A stretch of 38,660 nucleotides of DNA, taken from assembly GCA_945882615.1 (NCBI GenBank), contig CAMCWK010000028.1, positions 1-38,660 of the forward strand, given 5' to 3'. Origin of the DNA: Rhizobium sp. Q54 (GTDB lineage: Bacteria > Pseudomonadota > Alphaproteobacteria > Micropepsales > Micropepsaceae). Shown in pieces: positions 31,146 to 38,660 of this stretch (position 1 is its first letter; each line of letters opens with the position of its first letter). The translations under genes and the position numbers were made by a program. The notes below the pieces were generated by a model. That model saw nothing but the letters and a program-made list of their open reading frames with translations, searched no databases and was not told the origin of the DNA.

Positions 31146-33749
31146 TCACACTTCCGGATCGTGCATTTCTAGCGTGTGCGGCGGCGGGCCCAGCAGCGCC
31201 GGGAACAGGAACAGGGTCGTCACCAGTGACCAGCCCAGCGAAATCATCAACAGTTCGCCCATGCTGGCCGTACCGGGATGGATGCTGAGCCAAAGCGTAC
31301 CGAAGCCAGACGCAGTGGTGGCCGCGGAGAAGATCACCGCGCGGGTCAGGGGCGAGGCCAGGAAGCAACGCTGGCCGTGCCGCCAGGCCATCACGAAATA
31401 GATATTGAAAGCCACGCCGATGCCCAAAAGCAGCGGCAGGGCGATGACATTGGCGAAATTGAGCCGCAAACCCAGCACCACACAGGTGGCAAGGGTCAGA
31501 AGGAAAGCCAGCACCAGCGGCGCCATCGTCATCAGCACATCATGGAAACTGCGCAGCACCACCGTCAGAAGAAGGGTGATGACGACGAAGGACAGAATGC
31601 CGGCCTCGGTGAAAGCGCCGACAATGGTCTTGCCGGATTCGCGGATGGAAATGGGAGCGCCGGTGGCCTCGGGCGCGATCCGCAAGACCTGATCGGAGAA
31701 GGCAGACAGGGCGGCGGGCTCATTGCTGGTGTCCTTGGGCGAGACCTGGATGCGTGCGGTGCCGTCCTTGGCCACCCAGTCCGCGCGGATTTCGGCGGGG
31801 ATGGTCTGGGCCGTGAAGGGCGCGGCCTTGAGGGAATCCGAAACCTGGGCCAGCATGGTCTGCAGGCCCGGTACCAGGGCTTCGGTGGCGCGGGCGCGCG
31901 CCGCGGGACCGGCTTTGATCAACGCCTCCAGGCTGGCAGCCAGACGGCGGGCATTTGCGGCCGGGCCGTCCTGATTGGTCCGGGCGGCGGCGCGCAGCGC
32001 TTGCGCGGTTTTCTTAAAGCTTTCCACCACTTGCGCATCGCTGGGTGGCGGCGCCACGTCAAAGGGATTGATGGTGGCGTCCAGCAGCGAATTGGCGTCT
32101 GCGATCAGCGCGACCTTTTCGGCCTGCTGGTCGGGCACGAAGCTGGAAAGCGTGATGGCCTGGGCCACCAGCGATCCTTGCGCGATGCGGTCGCGCAAAT
32201 CGTCGGCCGCCACCAATGAGCCGGCGGGCACGTCAATCTGGTTGGGGGAGGTCTGGGGATTTTTCATCAGGTCCAGCAAGGTGGAAACCGACTCCACTTT
32301 GGGACTGCGCAGATTGAGCGGATTGGAATCGAATTGCACAAAGGCCGCCAATACCAGCGAGATCACGCCGGCGGCCAGCGCCACCTGCTTCACCCGCTGG
32401 CGGTTGCGGGCCATGAAATCGTCCATCGGCGCCAGTGCGGTGAAACCGACTTCCTCGTCCTCGCCTGGCGGACTGAGCAGCATCAGCAGAGCGGGCAGCA
32501 TGGTGATCGACAGCGCGAAGGCCACGATCATGCCGATGCCCGCCACCTTCCCGAGTTCGGCAACACCGGTATAGGTGGTGGGCAGGAACGAGAAGAAGCC
32601 AACCGCCGTGGCGGCGGCGGCCAGGGCCAGCGGAACGCCCACGCCATAGCCCGCGGCGCTCAGGGACCGTGGCAGGCTGTCATCGAGATATCGTTCGTGC
32701 CGGTATCGGACCGACAACTGGATGCCGAAATCCACCCCCAGTCCCACGAACAGCGCGATGAAGGCGATGGAGATGATGTTGAAGACGCCCACCAGCATCA
32801 GGCCCGCGCCCATGGTGATGGCCAGACCCACGAACAGCGTCACCAGAATGGCGGAAATGATCTTGAAGGATTTGAGCGCCAGCCACAGGGTCAGCAGCAC
32901 ACCGCCCATCATTGCGGCCGTCATCAGATAGACACGGTCGGTGAGGGTGGCGAATTCCTCGTCCGCCAGCGGTATCGGTCCTGTCAGCCGCACCGTGACG
33001 CCATGTTCAGGGGTCAGGTTCAATGCGTGCGCGGCGGCGCGGATGGCGCTGCTGGCCTGGGCGCCCGGCTCCAGCGCATTGAAGTCCAGCCGCGGCTTGA
33101 CTTCGATGAAGCGCCGAATTTCTTCGGGACGCGCCGGCGTACCGGTGATCAGCGAGCGCCAGGACATGAATTCGGTCTTGCCCGCAGCTGCTGCGCTGAA
33201 GGTATCGGCAAACCGCGCCATCGGGCCGTCAATATCGGCCAGCCTGGCGTCCCCCGTGCTGACACCCAAAAGCATGGTGTCCAGATTGGTCATGATGCCG
33301 CGCAAGGACGGATCGCTGGCGAGCCCCCCCAGGAAAGGCTGGGCCTTGATCAACTGCTGGGTGGTGTCGCGCACTTCGTCCAGCGACAGGAACAGGAGGC
33401 CGTTCTGGTTGAAGAAGGCGCCGCCATCGGGGCGGCGGACAAGGGTGAACAGCTTGGGGTTGGCCTGCAGCTTCTCAGTCAGCCGGGCGGCGGCGGATTC
33501 GGCCAGCTCCGGCGTCTTGCCGTCGATCACCACCACCGTCAGGTTGGTTTTTTGCGGGAAGGCCTCGTCGATGCGCGCCTGACGCATCCGCCAACCCACC
33601 TTGGCGTCGATCAGCTGCTCGCTGTCGGTGTTCATGGCGAAATTCTGGCTGGTGTACCAGCCCCCGCCCAACGCCAGCAGCAGCGACAGCGCGATGACCA
33701 TCAGGGGCCAGCGGCAGCAGAAGGCGACGATGCGCTCCACGATCTTCAT
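31146..33749 (-). CDS. hpnN: Hopanoid transporter HpnN (RND/MMPL superfamily)
   Basis: HpnN is an inner-membrane RND-type lipid transporter that delivers hopanoids to the outer membrane. The 867 residues show an N-terminal helix (about 13-31), a large periplasmic loop, a first bundle of membrane helices (about 270-440, with GVDFGIQLSVRYRHE and FLPTTYTGVAELGK), a linker RMR/KQ segment, a second periplasmic loop and a final helix bundle (about 700-860, LLLGIGVAFNIYFVMAWRHG). The duplicated layout is that of HpnN and eukaryotic NPC1-like sterol pumps. The ATG at 33749 is the only sensible start. It converges on hpnM and is divergent from the chorismate mutase gene. Confidence 0.94.
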   Translation of the reverse strand: MKIVERIVAFCCRWPLMVIALSLLLALGGGWYTSQNFAMNTDSEQLIDAKVGWRMRQARIDEAFPQKTNLTVVVIDGKTPELAESAAARLTEKLQANPKLFTLVRRPDGGAFFNQNGLLFLSLDEVRDTTQQLIKAQPFLGGLASDPSLRGIMTNLDTMLLGVSTGDARLADIDGPMARFADTFSAAAAGKTEFMSWRSLITGTPARPEEIRRFIEVKPRLDFNALEPGAQASSAIRAAAHALNLTPEHGVTVRLTGPIPLADEEFATLTDRVYLMTAAMMGGVLLTLWLALKSFKIISAILVTLFVGLAITMGAGLMLVGVFNIISIAFIALFVGLGVDFGIQLSVRYRHERYLDDSLPRSLSAAGYGVGVPLALAAAATAVGFFSFLPTTYTGVAELGKVAGIGMIVAFALSITMLPALLMLLSPPGEDEEVGFTALAPMDDFMARNRQRVKQVALAAGVISLVLAAFVQFDSNPLNLRSPKVESVSTLLDLMKNPQTSPNQIDVPAGSLVAADDLRDRIAQGSLVAQAITLSSFVPDQQAEKVALIADANSLLDATINPFDVAPPPSDAQVVESFKKTAQALRAAARTNQDGPAANARRLAASLEALIKAGPAARARATEALVPGLQTMLAQVSDSLKAAPFTAQTIPAEIRADWVAKDGTARIQVSPKDTSNEPAALSAFSDQVLRIAPEATGAPISIRESGKTIVGAFTEAGILSFVVITLLLTVVLRSFHDVLMTMAPLVLAFLLTLATCVVLGLRLNFANVIALPLLLGIGVAFNIYFVMAWRHGQRCFLASPLTRAVIFSAATTASGFGTLWLSIHPGTASMGELLMISLGWSLVTTLFLFPALLGPPPHTLEMHDPEV

Positions 33750-33913
33750 GGAGGCGGGTTAGAGCATTTTTGCACCGACCTTAAAAGACGGATGCGCCTG
33801 GAAAGTCCGGCAATTTGGCACGATCCGTGTCGGCGGCGCGAGCGCTTGGCTGGGGCACGGGCTTGGCTTAAACAGTCCGGTGTACCCTGCTGCGCGGACT
33901 TCGAAAGATCGTC

Positions 33914-34201
33914 ATGACCCATCCGGAACTGCTGCGTTTGCGAGACAGCATCGACAATATCGATGCGGCGCTGATCCATCTTCTGGCCGAGCGGTTCAAG
34001 TGCACCCAGGCGGTCGGTGAGTACAAGGCGACGCACGACCTTCCGCCGGCCGACCCGTCGCGCGAGGCCGCCCAGATCGCCCGGCTGCGCGACCTGGCCG
34101 CCGGGGCGAAGCTCGACCCGGACTTCGCCGAGAAATTCCTGAACTTCATCGTGAAAGAAGTCATTCGCCATCACGAAGCGATAGCGAAAAATAGAGCTTA
34201 A
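33914..34201 (+). CDS. Chorismate mutase, AroQ type
   Basis: This 95-residue all-helical protein converts chorismate to prephenate. Family residues are visible: LLRLRDSIDNIDAALIHLLAERF (an N-terminal arginine and the long helix), YKATHDLPPADPSRE (the lysine and the loop with the second arginine) and a C-terminal helix with FLNFIVKEVIRHHE. The size matches stand-alone monofunctional AroQ. It is divergent from hpnN and unrelated to hopanoids; its neighbour across the next gap is the serine operon. The Shine-Dalgarno is weak (AAAGA). Confidence 0.9.
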   Translation: MTHPELLRLRDSIDNIDAALIHLLAERFKCTQAVGEYKATHDLPPADPSREAAQIARLRDLAAGAKLDPDFAEKFLNFIVKEVIRHHEAIAKNRA

Positions 34202-34207
34202 GGATCT

Positions 34208-34290
34208 TCTCCATGGGCGGGCTTGACCCGCCCATCCAACTTTTTTGTATGCGTAAAAATGGATGGCCGGCTCAAGGCCGGCCATGGAGA
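34208..34290. repeat. Pair of inverted REP-like hairpins between chorismate mutase and serA
   Basis: Two 31-base arms (34208-34238 and 34260-34290) are inverted copies with 27 of 31 matches. Each arm is itself a perfect 8-bp hairpin with a 5-base loop (TGGGCGGG-CTTGA-CCCGCCCA; and, on the minus strand, TGGCCGGC-CTTGA-GCCGGCCA). The four differences are two compensatory pairs. The spacer holds a T6 and an A5 run. Besides being a REP/BIME-like repeat, it can end transcription of both convergent genes. Confidence 0.75.
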
Positions 34291-34313
34291 GGGTTGGTTG
34301 TCGCGACAGTCGT

Positions 34314-35906
34314 CTAAAACTCCAGCGGCTTGGCGTGTTTGACTTGCGGCAGCTTGGCGACCGCTTCGGCCACCTCCGCCGGCACCGGCCCGTCCACTTC
34401 GATCAGGGCGATGGCATCCTGTCCCGGCGCGCTGCGGCCCAGCGTGAAGTTGGCGATATTGACCTTGGCGTCGCCCAGCATGGTGCCCAGCTTTCCGATA
34501 AAGCCCGGCTTGTCCTCATTGACGATGTAGAGCATGTGCGGCGCGAAGCCGGAATCCAGGTTGATGTCCTTGATCTGGATCAGGCGCGGGCGGCCATCGG
34601 AGAAGACGGTGCCGGCGACGCGGCGCGTGGAGTCGCCCCCCTTCGGATCGGTCATGCTCACCACGATCTTGATATAGCCTTCATAAATGCCCTGCGCGTC
34701 GCGCCGGGTCTCGCTTACCTTGATGCCGCGATCCTTGGCGATCACCGGCGCATTGACCATGTTGACCTCCGACAGCATCGGCTTGAGGAGGCCCGCCAGC
34801 GCCGCCTGGGTCAAGGCGCGGGTGTTGAGCATCGAAGGCGTGCCTTCATAGATGATCTCCACCGCCGTCAGGCTGGTGCCGGTGAGCTGGCCCGCGAACG
34901 AGCCCAGCTTTTCCGCCAGGGAAATCCAGGGCCGCACCTTCTGCGCTTCGCTGGCCGAGATCGACGGCATGTTCAGCGCATTGGTGATGGCGCCGGTCAG
35001 CAGATAATCGGAGATCTGTTCGGCCACTTGCAGCGCGACATTCTCCTGCGCCTCGCTGGTGGACGCGCCCAGATGCGGTGTCGCCACGACTTTCTCATTG
35101 CCGAACAGGATGTTTTCTCTGGCCGGCTCGGTCTCGAACACGTCCAGCGCCGCGCCAGCGACATGGCCGTTGTCGAGAGCGGCTTTCAACGCCAGCTCAT
35201 CAATCAGTCCGCCACGGGCGCAATTGATGATGCGAACGCCCTTCTTGGTCTTGGCGATGGCGTCGGCGGAGAGAATGTTCTTGGTCTCCGGGGTCATCGG
35301 CACATGCAGGGTGATAAAATCGGCCCGCGCCAGAAGATCGTTCAGTTCGACCTTCTCGATGCCAAGATCGTTGGCCCGTTCCTGCGACAGGAAGGGATCA
35401 TAGGCGATCACCCGCATCTTCAGGCCCTTGGCGCGGTCGGCGACGATCGAGCCGATATTGCCCGCGCCGATCAGCCCCAGAACCTTGCCGGTGATCTCCA
35501 CGCCCATGAAGCGGTTCTTTTCCCACTTGCCGGCCTGGGTGGAAGCATTGGCGGCAGGCAGTTCGCGGGCCAGCGCCAGCATCAGCGAGATGGCATGTTC
35601 GGCGGTGGTGATGGAGTTGCCGAAGGGGGTGTTCATCACGATCACGCCGGCGGCGGTGGCGGCGGGAATGTCGACATTGTCGACGCCGATACCGGCCCGG
35701 CCAACCACTTTCAGATTCTTGGCGGCCTTGAGCACATCGGCGGTCAGCTTGGTGGCCGAGCGCACGGCGATGCCGTCATACTGATCCACGATCTTGATCA
35801 GTTCTTCCTTGGTGAGACCGGTCTTCACATCGGCTTCGACGCCGCGTTCCTTGAAGATGGCGACGGCGGCGGGGGACAGTTTGTCGGCGATCAGTACCTT
35901 GGGCAT
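34314..35906 (-). CDS. serA: D-3-phosphoglycerate dehydrogenase SerA (long form with ACT domain)
   Basis: SerA catalyses the first step of serine synthesis from 3-phosphoglycerate. The 530-residue long form has an N-terminal substrate domain, the NAD motif GLIGAGNIGS, the RAGIGVDNVD and CARGGLIDE segments, and the catalytic His in ATPHLGASTSEA. The intervening ASB-like domain is at about residues 320-450 and a C-terminal ACT domain (HMLYIVNEDKPGFIGKLGTM) at about 455-528 is the usual serine-sensing part. It lies 24 bases after sseB in the operon serC-sseB-serA. Its stop is close to the REP-like hairpins that probably end the transcript. Confidence 0.97.
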   Translation of the reverse strand: MPKVLIADKLSPAAVAIFKERGVEADVKTGLTKEELIKIVDQYDGIAVRSATKLTADVLKAAKNLKVVGRAGIGVDNVDIPAATAAGVIVMNTPFGNSITTAEHAISLMLALARELPAANASTQAGKWEKNRFMGVEITGKVLGLIGAGNIGSIVADRAKGLKMRVIAYDPFLSQERANDLGIEKVELNDLLARADFITLHVPMTPETKNILSADAIAKTKKGVRIINCARGGLIDELALKAALDNGHVAGAALDVFETEPARENILFGNEKVVATPHLGASTSEAQENVALQVAEQISDYLLTGAITNALNMPSISASEAQKVRPWISLAEKLGSFAGQLTGTSLTAVEIIYEGTPSMLNTRALTQAALAGLLKPMLSEVNMVNAPVIAKDRGIKVSETRRDAQGIYEGYIKIVVSMTDPKGGDSTRRVAGTVFSDGRPRLIQIKDINLDSGFAPHMLYIVNEDKPGFIGKLGTMLGDAKVNIANFTLGRSAPGQDAIALIEVDGPVPAEVAEAVAKLPQVKHAKPLEF

Positions 35907-35930
35907 GGGATCAGTCCTTGTTCGAAGGAA

Positions 35931-36680
35931 TTAGTTGAGAAGCTGGCCGGGAACGGCGCCGCCGCGCCGATAGAAGGGCTGGGCCTGGAGCAGCGCGCCG
36001 GCCATGCCGGTGGGCCGCGTGCGATCCACCCGCTGCACGTCGAACACGATTCCGGGCGCGTCTTGGGCGGCGGCGTGCTCGATGTCGGCCACCAGCGCGG
36101 CCATGTCGCCGCTGGTCTCAACGCCGACCAGCGGCTGGACCTGGCTGTCCGCATCACCGATTCCAATGCGGATCATCCAGGCGGTCTGCACTTGCGGGTG
36201 CTTTTCGAACACCGAGGCCAGGGCATTGATCAGCGCCATGGGGTAGAAGGCGTCGCTGGTTGTGAGCGCAACTGGCGCCGAAGGCGCCATGGGATTGAGC
36301 AATTGCTCCACTTCGCCTGGGGTGAGTTCGCGGCCATATTCGGAGGCGGGGTTGAGGATGACCGGGGAGCCGCGCGTCAGGTCGAGCAGGGCGCGGCCGT
36401 TGACGGAGAGATACTTGCTCTCCTCCTTCACATATTCCTGCATGCGCGCCAGCGACGAGAATATGGGAAGGAATTTTTCGCCCTTGTTCTCGCCGGTGAC
36501 GAGCTGCAGCTGGCCGCCCGGCTCCAGGCTGAACTTTTCGCTGCCGTCCTGCCCTTCGACCGTGCCCAGTACCAGGAGGTCGCTTTCCAGCAGCAGGCGA
36601 TAGAAGTCGGGCGCGGTGGCGGGGCTCTTGACCGCGCGCACCAGGGCTTCTTCCAGCTTGTTTTGCGAAATGAACGGCAT
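35931..36680 (-). CDS. sseB: SseB family protein (enhanced serine sensitivity protein)
   Basis: This 249-residue two-domain cytoplasmic protein resembles SseB. The N-terminal domain (about 1-120) has ALVRAVKSPATAPDFYRLLL, LPIFSSLARMQEYV and NGRALLDLTRGSPVILNP, typical of SseB_N. The C-terminal part (about 140-249) fits SseB_C. The E. coli gene gave enhanced serine sensitivity, but the biochemical role is unknown. Here it lies between serC (16 bases) and serA (24 bases), which makes a true link with serine metabolism more credible. No catalytic motif is seen. Confidence 0.85.
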   Translation of the reverse strand: MPFISQNKLEEALVRAVKSPATAPDFYRLLLESDLLVLGTVEGQDGSEKFSLEPGGQLQLVTGENKGEKFLPIFSSLARMQEYVKEESKYLSVNGRALLDLTRGSPVILNPASEYGRELTPGEVEQLLNPMAPSAPVALTTSDAFYPMALINALASVFEKHPQVQTAWMIRIGIGDADSQVQPLVGVETSGDMAALVADIEHAAAQDAPGIVFDVQRVDRTRPTGMAGALLQAQPFYRRGGAVPGQLLN

Positions 36681-36696
36681 GAGGCGTTTCCTTCAG

Positions 36697-37869
36697 TTAG
36701 GCTTTGACGTGTTGGCCTTTGACTTGGCCCCAGGCCCAGTCGAGCCAGGGCGTGAGCGCTTCCAGGTCGGATTGTTCCACCGTGGCGCCGCACCAGATGC
36801 GAAGCCCTGCCGGCGCGGCGCGGTAGCCGGCGATGTCCAGCGCCACGCCTTCCTTGTCCAGCAGCGAAGCGATCTTCTTGGCTGCGTCGGCCTTGGCCTC
36901 GTCGCCCAGCGATTCAAACCAGGGATCGGTGATCTTGATGCAGACGCTGGTGTTGGAGCGGATGGATTTGTCGTCCGCCAGGAAGCCGGCCCAGTTCGAG
37001 CCCGCCACCCAGTCTTCCAGAACCTTGAGATTGGCGTTGGAGCGCTGGATCAGGCCCTTGAGCCCGCCCACACTTTGTGCCCAGGTCAGGGCGTCGAGAT
37101 AATCTTCCACCGCCATCATCGATGGCGTGTTGATGGTTTCGCCTTCGAAGATACCTTCGACGATCTTGCCGCCCTTGGTCATGCGGAAAATCTTCGGCAT
37201 CGGCCAGGGCGGGGTATAGGATTCCAGCCGCGCCACGGCGCGGGGGCTGAGGATCAACATGCCATGCGCGGCTTCGCCGCCCAGCACCTTCTGCCAGGAG
37301 AAGGTGACGACATCGAGCTTGTCCCAAGGCAGCTCCATGGCGAAGGCGGCCGACGTCGCGTCGCAGATGGTCAGGCCTTCGCGGTTTTCTGGAATCCAGT
37401 CGCCATTCGCCAGCTTCACGCCGCTGGTGGTGCCGTTCCACACAAACACCGCGTCATGGGCGGGATTGTACTGTGCCATGTCGGGCAGCTGGCCGTAGGG
37501 CGCCTTGAAGACGCGCGCGTCCTTGATCTTGAGCTGCTTGACCGTGTCGGTGACCCAGTCCTCGGAAAAACTTTCCCAGGCGAACAGGTCCACGGGCCGC
37601 GCGCCCAGCAGCGACCACAGCGCCATCTCGACCGCGCCGGTATCCGATGCCGGCACGATGCCGCAGCGATAGCCTTCGGGCAGGCCCAGCAGCGTCTTGG
37701 TGCGGTTGATCGCATCCGAAAGCTTGGCCTTGCCGGGTTTGGAGCGGTGGGAGCGTCCCACCAGCGCGCCCTTGAGCGCTTCCGCCGTCCATCCCGGCCG
37801 TTTGGCGCAGGGTCCGGACGAAAAAAAAGGCCGCGCGGGACGCACAGCCGGACGAACAATCTCAGTCAT
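36697..37869 (-). CDS. serC: Phosphoserine aminotransferase SerC
   Basis: SerC is the PLP-dependent second enzyme of serine synthesis (3-phosphohydroxypyruvate to phosphoserine). The 390-residue protein belongs to the alphaproteobacterial form: [46 protein letters not shown], and [20 protein letters not shown] just before the PLP lysine in [30 protein letters not shown] is also typical. The N-terminal coding region has a T8 run (37821-37828 on the plus strand reads A8). It is the first gene of serC-sseB-serA, preceded by a two-hairpin leader. Confidence 0.95.
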   Translation of the reverse strand: MTEIVRPAVRPARPFFSSGPCAKRPGWTAEALKGALVGRSHRSKPGKAKLSDAINRTKTLLGLPEGYRCGIVPASDTGAVEMALWSLLGARPVDLFAWESFSEDWVTDTVKQLKIKDARVFKAPYGQLPDMAQYNPAHDAVFVWNGTTSGVKLANGDWIPENREGLTICDATSAAFAMELPWDKLDVVTFSWQKVLGGEAAHGMLILSPRAVARLESYTPPWPMPKIFRMTKGGKIVEGIFEGETINTPSMMAVEDYLDALTWAQSVGGLKGLIQRSNANLKVLEDWVAGSNWAGFLADDKSIRSNTSVCIKITDPWFESLGDEAKADAAKKIASLLDKEGVALDIAGYRAAPAGLRIWCGATVEQSDLEALTPWLDWAWGQVKGQHVKA

Positions 37870-37875
37870 CGCGGT

Positions 37876-37914
37876 TCATTCCTTCCAGAATGATAGCACC
37901 TCGTTGGGGAGGTG
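37876..37914 (-). promoter_or_regulatory. Candidate serC leader: two adjacent hairpins, the second enclosing the Shine-Dalgarno
   Basis: Read on the minus strand, the first hairpin is CACCTC-CCCAAC-GAGGTG (37914-37897). After three bases (CTA) the second is TCATTC-TGGAAG-GAATGA (37893-37876). Both have perfect 6-bp stems and 6-base loops. The Shine-Dalgarno GGAAGGA lies in the loop and 3' stem of the second hairpin, 7 bases before the ATG, so folding would control translation. A conserved serC leader motif is known upstream of serC in Alphaproteobacteria; I believe this is it, but could not run a covariance search. Confidence 0.6.
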
Positions 37915-38028
37915 TGGCCCGGCGTCGGTATAGGGGTGCGCCATGGCCCGCGTCAACGTCCAATCCGCGCGGGAACGACGCACCCGGTTTGCGCGTTTCA
38001 CCAGAAGAGAAAAAACACAGGAAATTCC

Positions 38029-38544
38029 ATGGTTTCGCTCACATCCACCTTTGGCACTTCGCGCAAATCCGCCCAGGAGCCTTCGCTCAACCTGCCGCTG
38101 GACAAGGTGAGTTTCATTATCCTGAAGGCGCGCGAATATGACGTGAAGGAAAGCGATGTCGATCCCGACACCGGTTCCAACGCCATCGATGACGGCCAGA
38201 CGGACGTCCTGACGGACAAGGCCGAGGACCCGGTGCGCGAGGAATTGCTGGGCGCGATTCGCGGCTTGAATGACGATGAGCGTGTCCGGCTGGTGGCGCT
38301 GGCCTGGCTGGGACGCGGGACGTTCGCCCTTGACGAATGGAAAGAGGCGATCGCCACCGCCAAGTCCGAACATTCCCGCCGCACGGCGGAATATCTGCTC
38401 GGCCTGCCGCTGTTGGGAGACTATCTGGAAGACGGGCTGGCCATGTTCGACGAAGGCATTGTGGATGAAGCCGACACCCGCGAAGGACTGAACAGCCAGA
38501 ACGAGCCGTTGGGCAATATGCGCGATAAACCGGCGCGGCAATAA
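38029..38544 (+). CDS. DUF3775 domain-containing protein
   Basis: The function is unknown. The 171-residue acidic protein has the DUF3775 core: LDKVSFIILKAREYDVKE, a variable acidic linker, LLGAIRGLNDDERVRLVALAW, LGRGTFALDEWKEAIATAK, and SRRTAEYLLGLPLLGDYLEDGL. DUF3775 proteins are common in Alphaproteobacteria and have no assigned reaction; no membrane segment or signal peptide is seen here. The ATG at 38029 is chosen for its AGGAAA site; an in-frame upstream extension has no family similarity. It is divergent from the serine operon. A hairpin follows the stop. Confidence 0.85.
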   Translation: MVSLTSTFGTSRKSAQEPSLNLPLDKVSFIILKAREYDVKESDVDPDTGSNAIDDGQTDVLTDKAEDPVREELLGAIRGLNDDERVRLVALAWLGRGTFALDEWKEAIATAKSEHSRRTAEYLLGLPLLGDYLEDGLAMFDEGIVDEADTREGLNSQNEPLGNMRDKPARQ

Positions 38545-38557
38545 ACTAAAATGTCAT

Positions 38558-38577
38558 GGCCCGCCGGAGTGCGGGCC
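38558..38577 (+). terminator. Hairpin after the DUF3775 gene
   Basis: GGCCCGC (38558-38564), a 6-base loop and GCGGGCC (38571-38577) form a perfect 7-bp GC stem 13 bases after the stop. No T-run follows, so it may be a weak or factor-assisted terminator. The remaining 83 bases to the window end contain no gene that I can support. Confidence 0.45.
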
Positions 38578-38660
38578 ACCCCGTTGAAAGTTGGCTGAAC
38601 TTCAGAAGATTGATCCGAAACTCGTCTGAATCAGATGATGCGATGTCACCTGTCATGGGG

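Noticed and set aside
38601-38630. Inverted repeat TTCAGA ... TCTGAA near the right edge
   Set aside because: Six-base arms with an 18-base gap occur often by chance, and the downstream context is cut off.

Overview
The window is GC-rich, densely coded DNA from an alphaproteobacterium. The grounds are a complete hopanoid cluster of the alphaproteobacterial kind, an hpnC/D/E squalene route, NifR3/DusB, a serC leader-like element and REP-like palindromes. I cannot name the genus. Almost every base is coding and no gap between genes exceeds 300 bases. I saw no rRNA, tRNA, CRISPR array, transposase or prophage gene.

Left flank (1-12.8 kb). On the minus strand lie an RND efflux permease (cut by the window start), its lipoprotein membrane-fusion partner and a DusB-type tRNA-dihydrouridine synthase. 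Upstream of these is an envelope operon: a PadR regulator, a DUF1700 membrane protein and two paralogous secreted beta-helix (DUF2807) proteins. Next come a polysaccharide deacetylase (+), a thiamine-diphosphate enzyme (-), a MetA-like protein (+) that lacks the catalytic cysteine of its family, and a TPR protein with a C-terminal Fe(II)/2-oxoglutarate oxygenase domain (-).

Hopanoid region (12.9-33.7 kb). All fourteen genes hpnA to hpnN are present. On the plus strand: hpnI-hpnJ-hpnK, then two tandem unnamed di-iron ferritin-like genes, then hpnL-A-B-C-D-E-F(shc)-G, mostly joined by 4-base stop/start overlaps. On the minus strand: ispH-hpnH. Then ispA (farnesyl diphosphate synthase) and hpnM (+), and hpnN (-). 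Together they can run from HMBPP through IPP/DMAPP, FPP, squalene and hopene to adenosylhopane and ribosylhopane, add and deacetylate an N-acetylglucosamine on bacteriohopanetetrol, convert the sugar to the cyclitol ether, and export the lipid. The genes for 2-methylation (hpnP) and the side-chain aminotransferase (hpnO) are not in the window.

The most interesting part is the pair of paralogous di-iron proteins between hpnK and hpnL. They share exactly the same metal-ligand spacing and are preceded by an FNR/FixK-like box. I infer an oxygen-linked modification of hopanoids, or of another lipid handled by the same operon, that standard hpn gene lists do not include.

Right flank (33.7-38.7 kb). 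A chorismate mutase (+) faces a serine operon serC-sseB-serA (-). The serC leader holds two adjacent 6-bp hairpins, the second enclosing the Shine-Dalgarno sequence. A DUF3775 protein (+) follows. The gap between the chorismate mutase gene and serA holds two inverted REP-like hairpins that differ only by compensatory changes.
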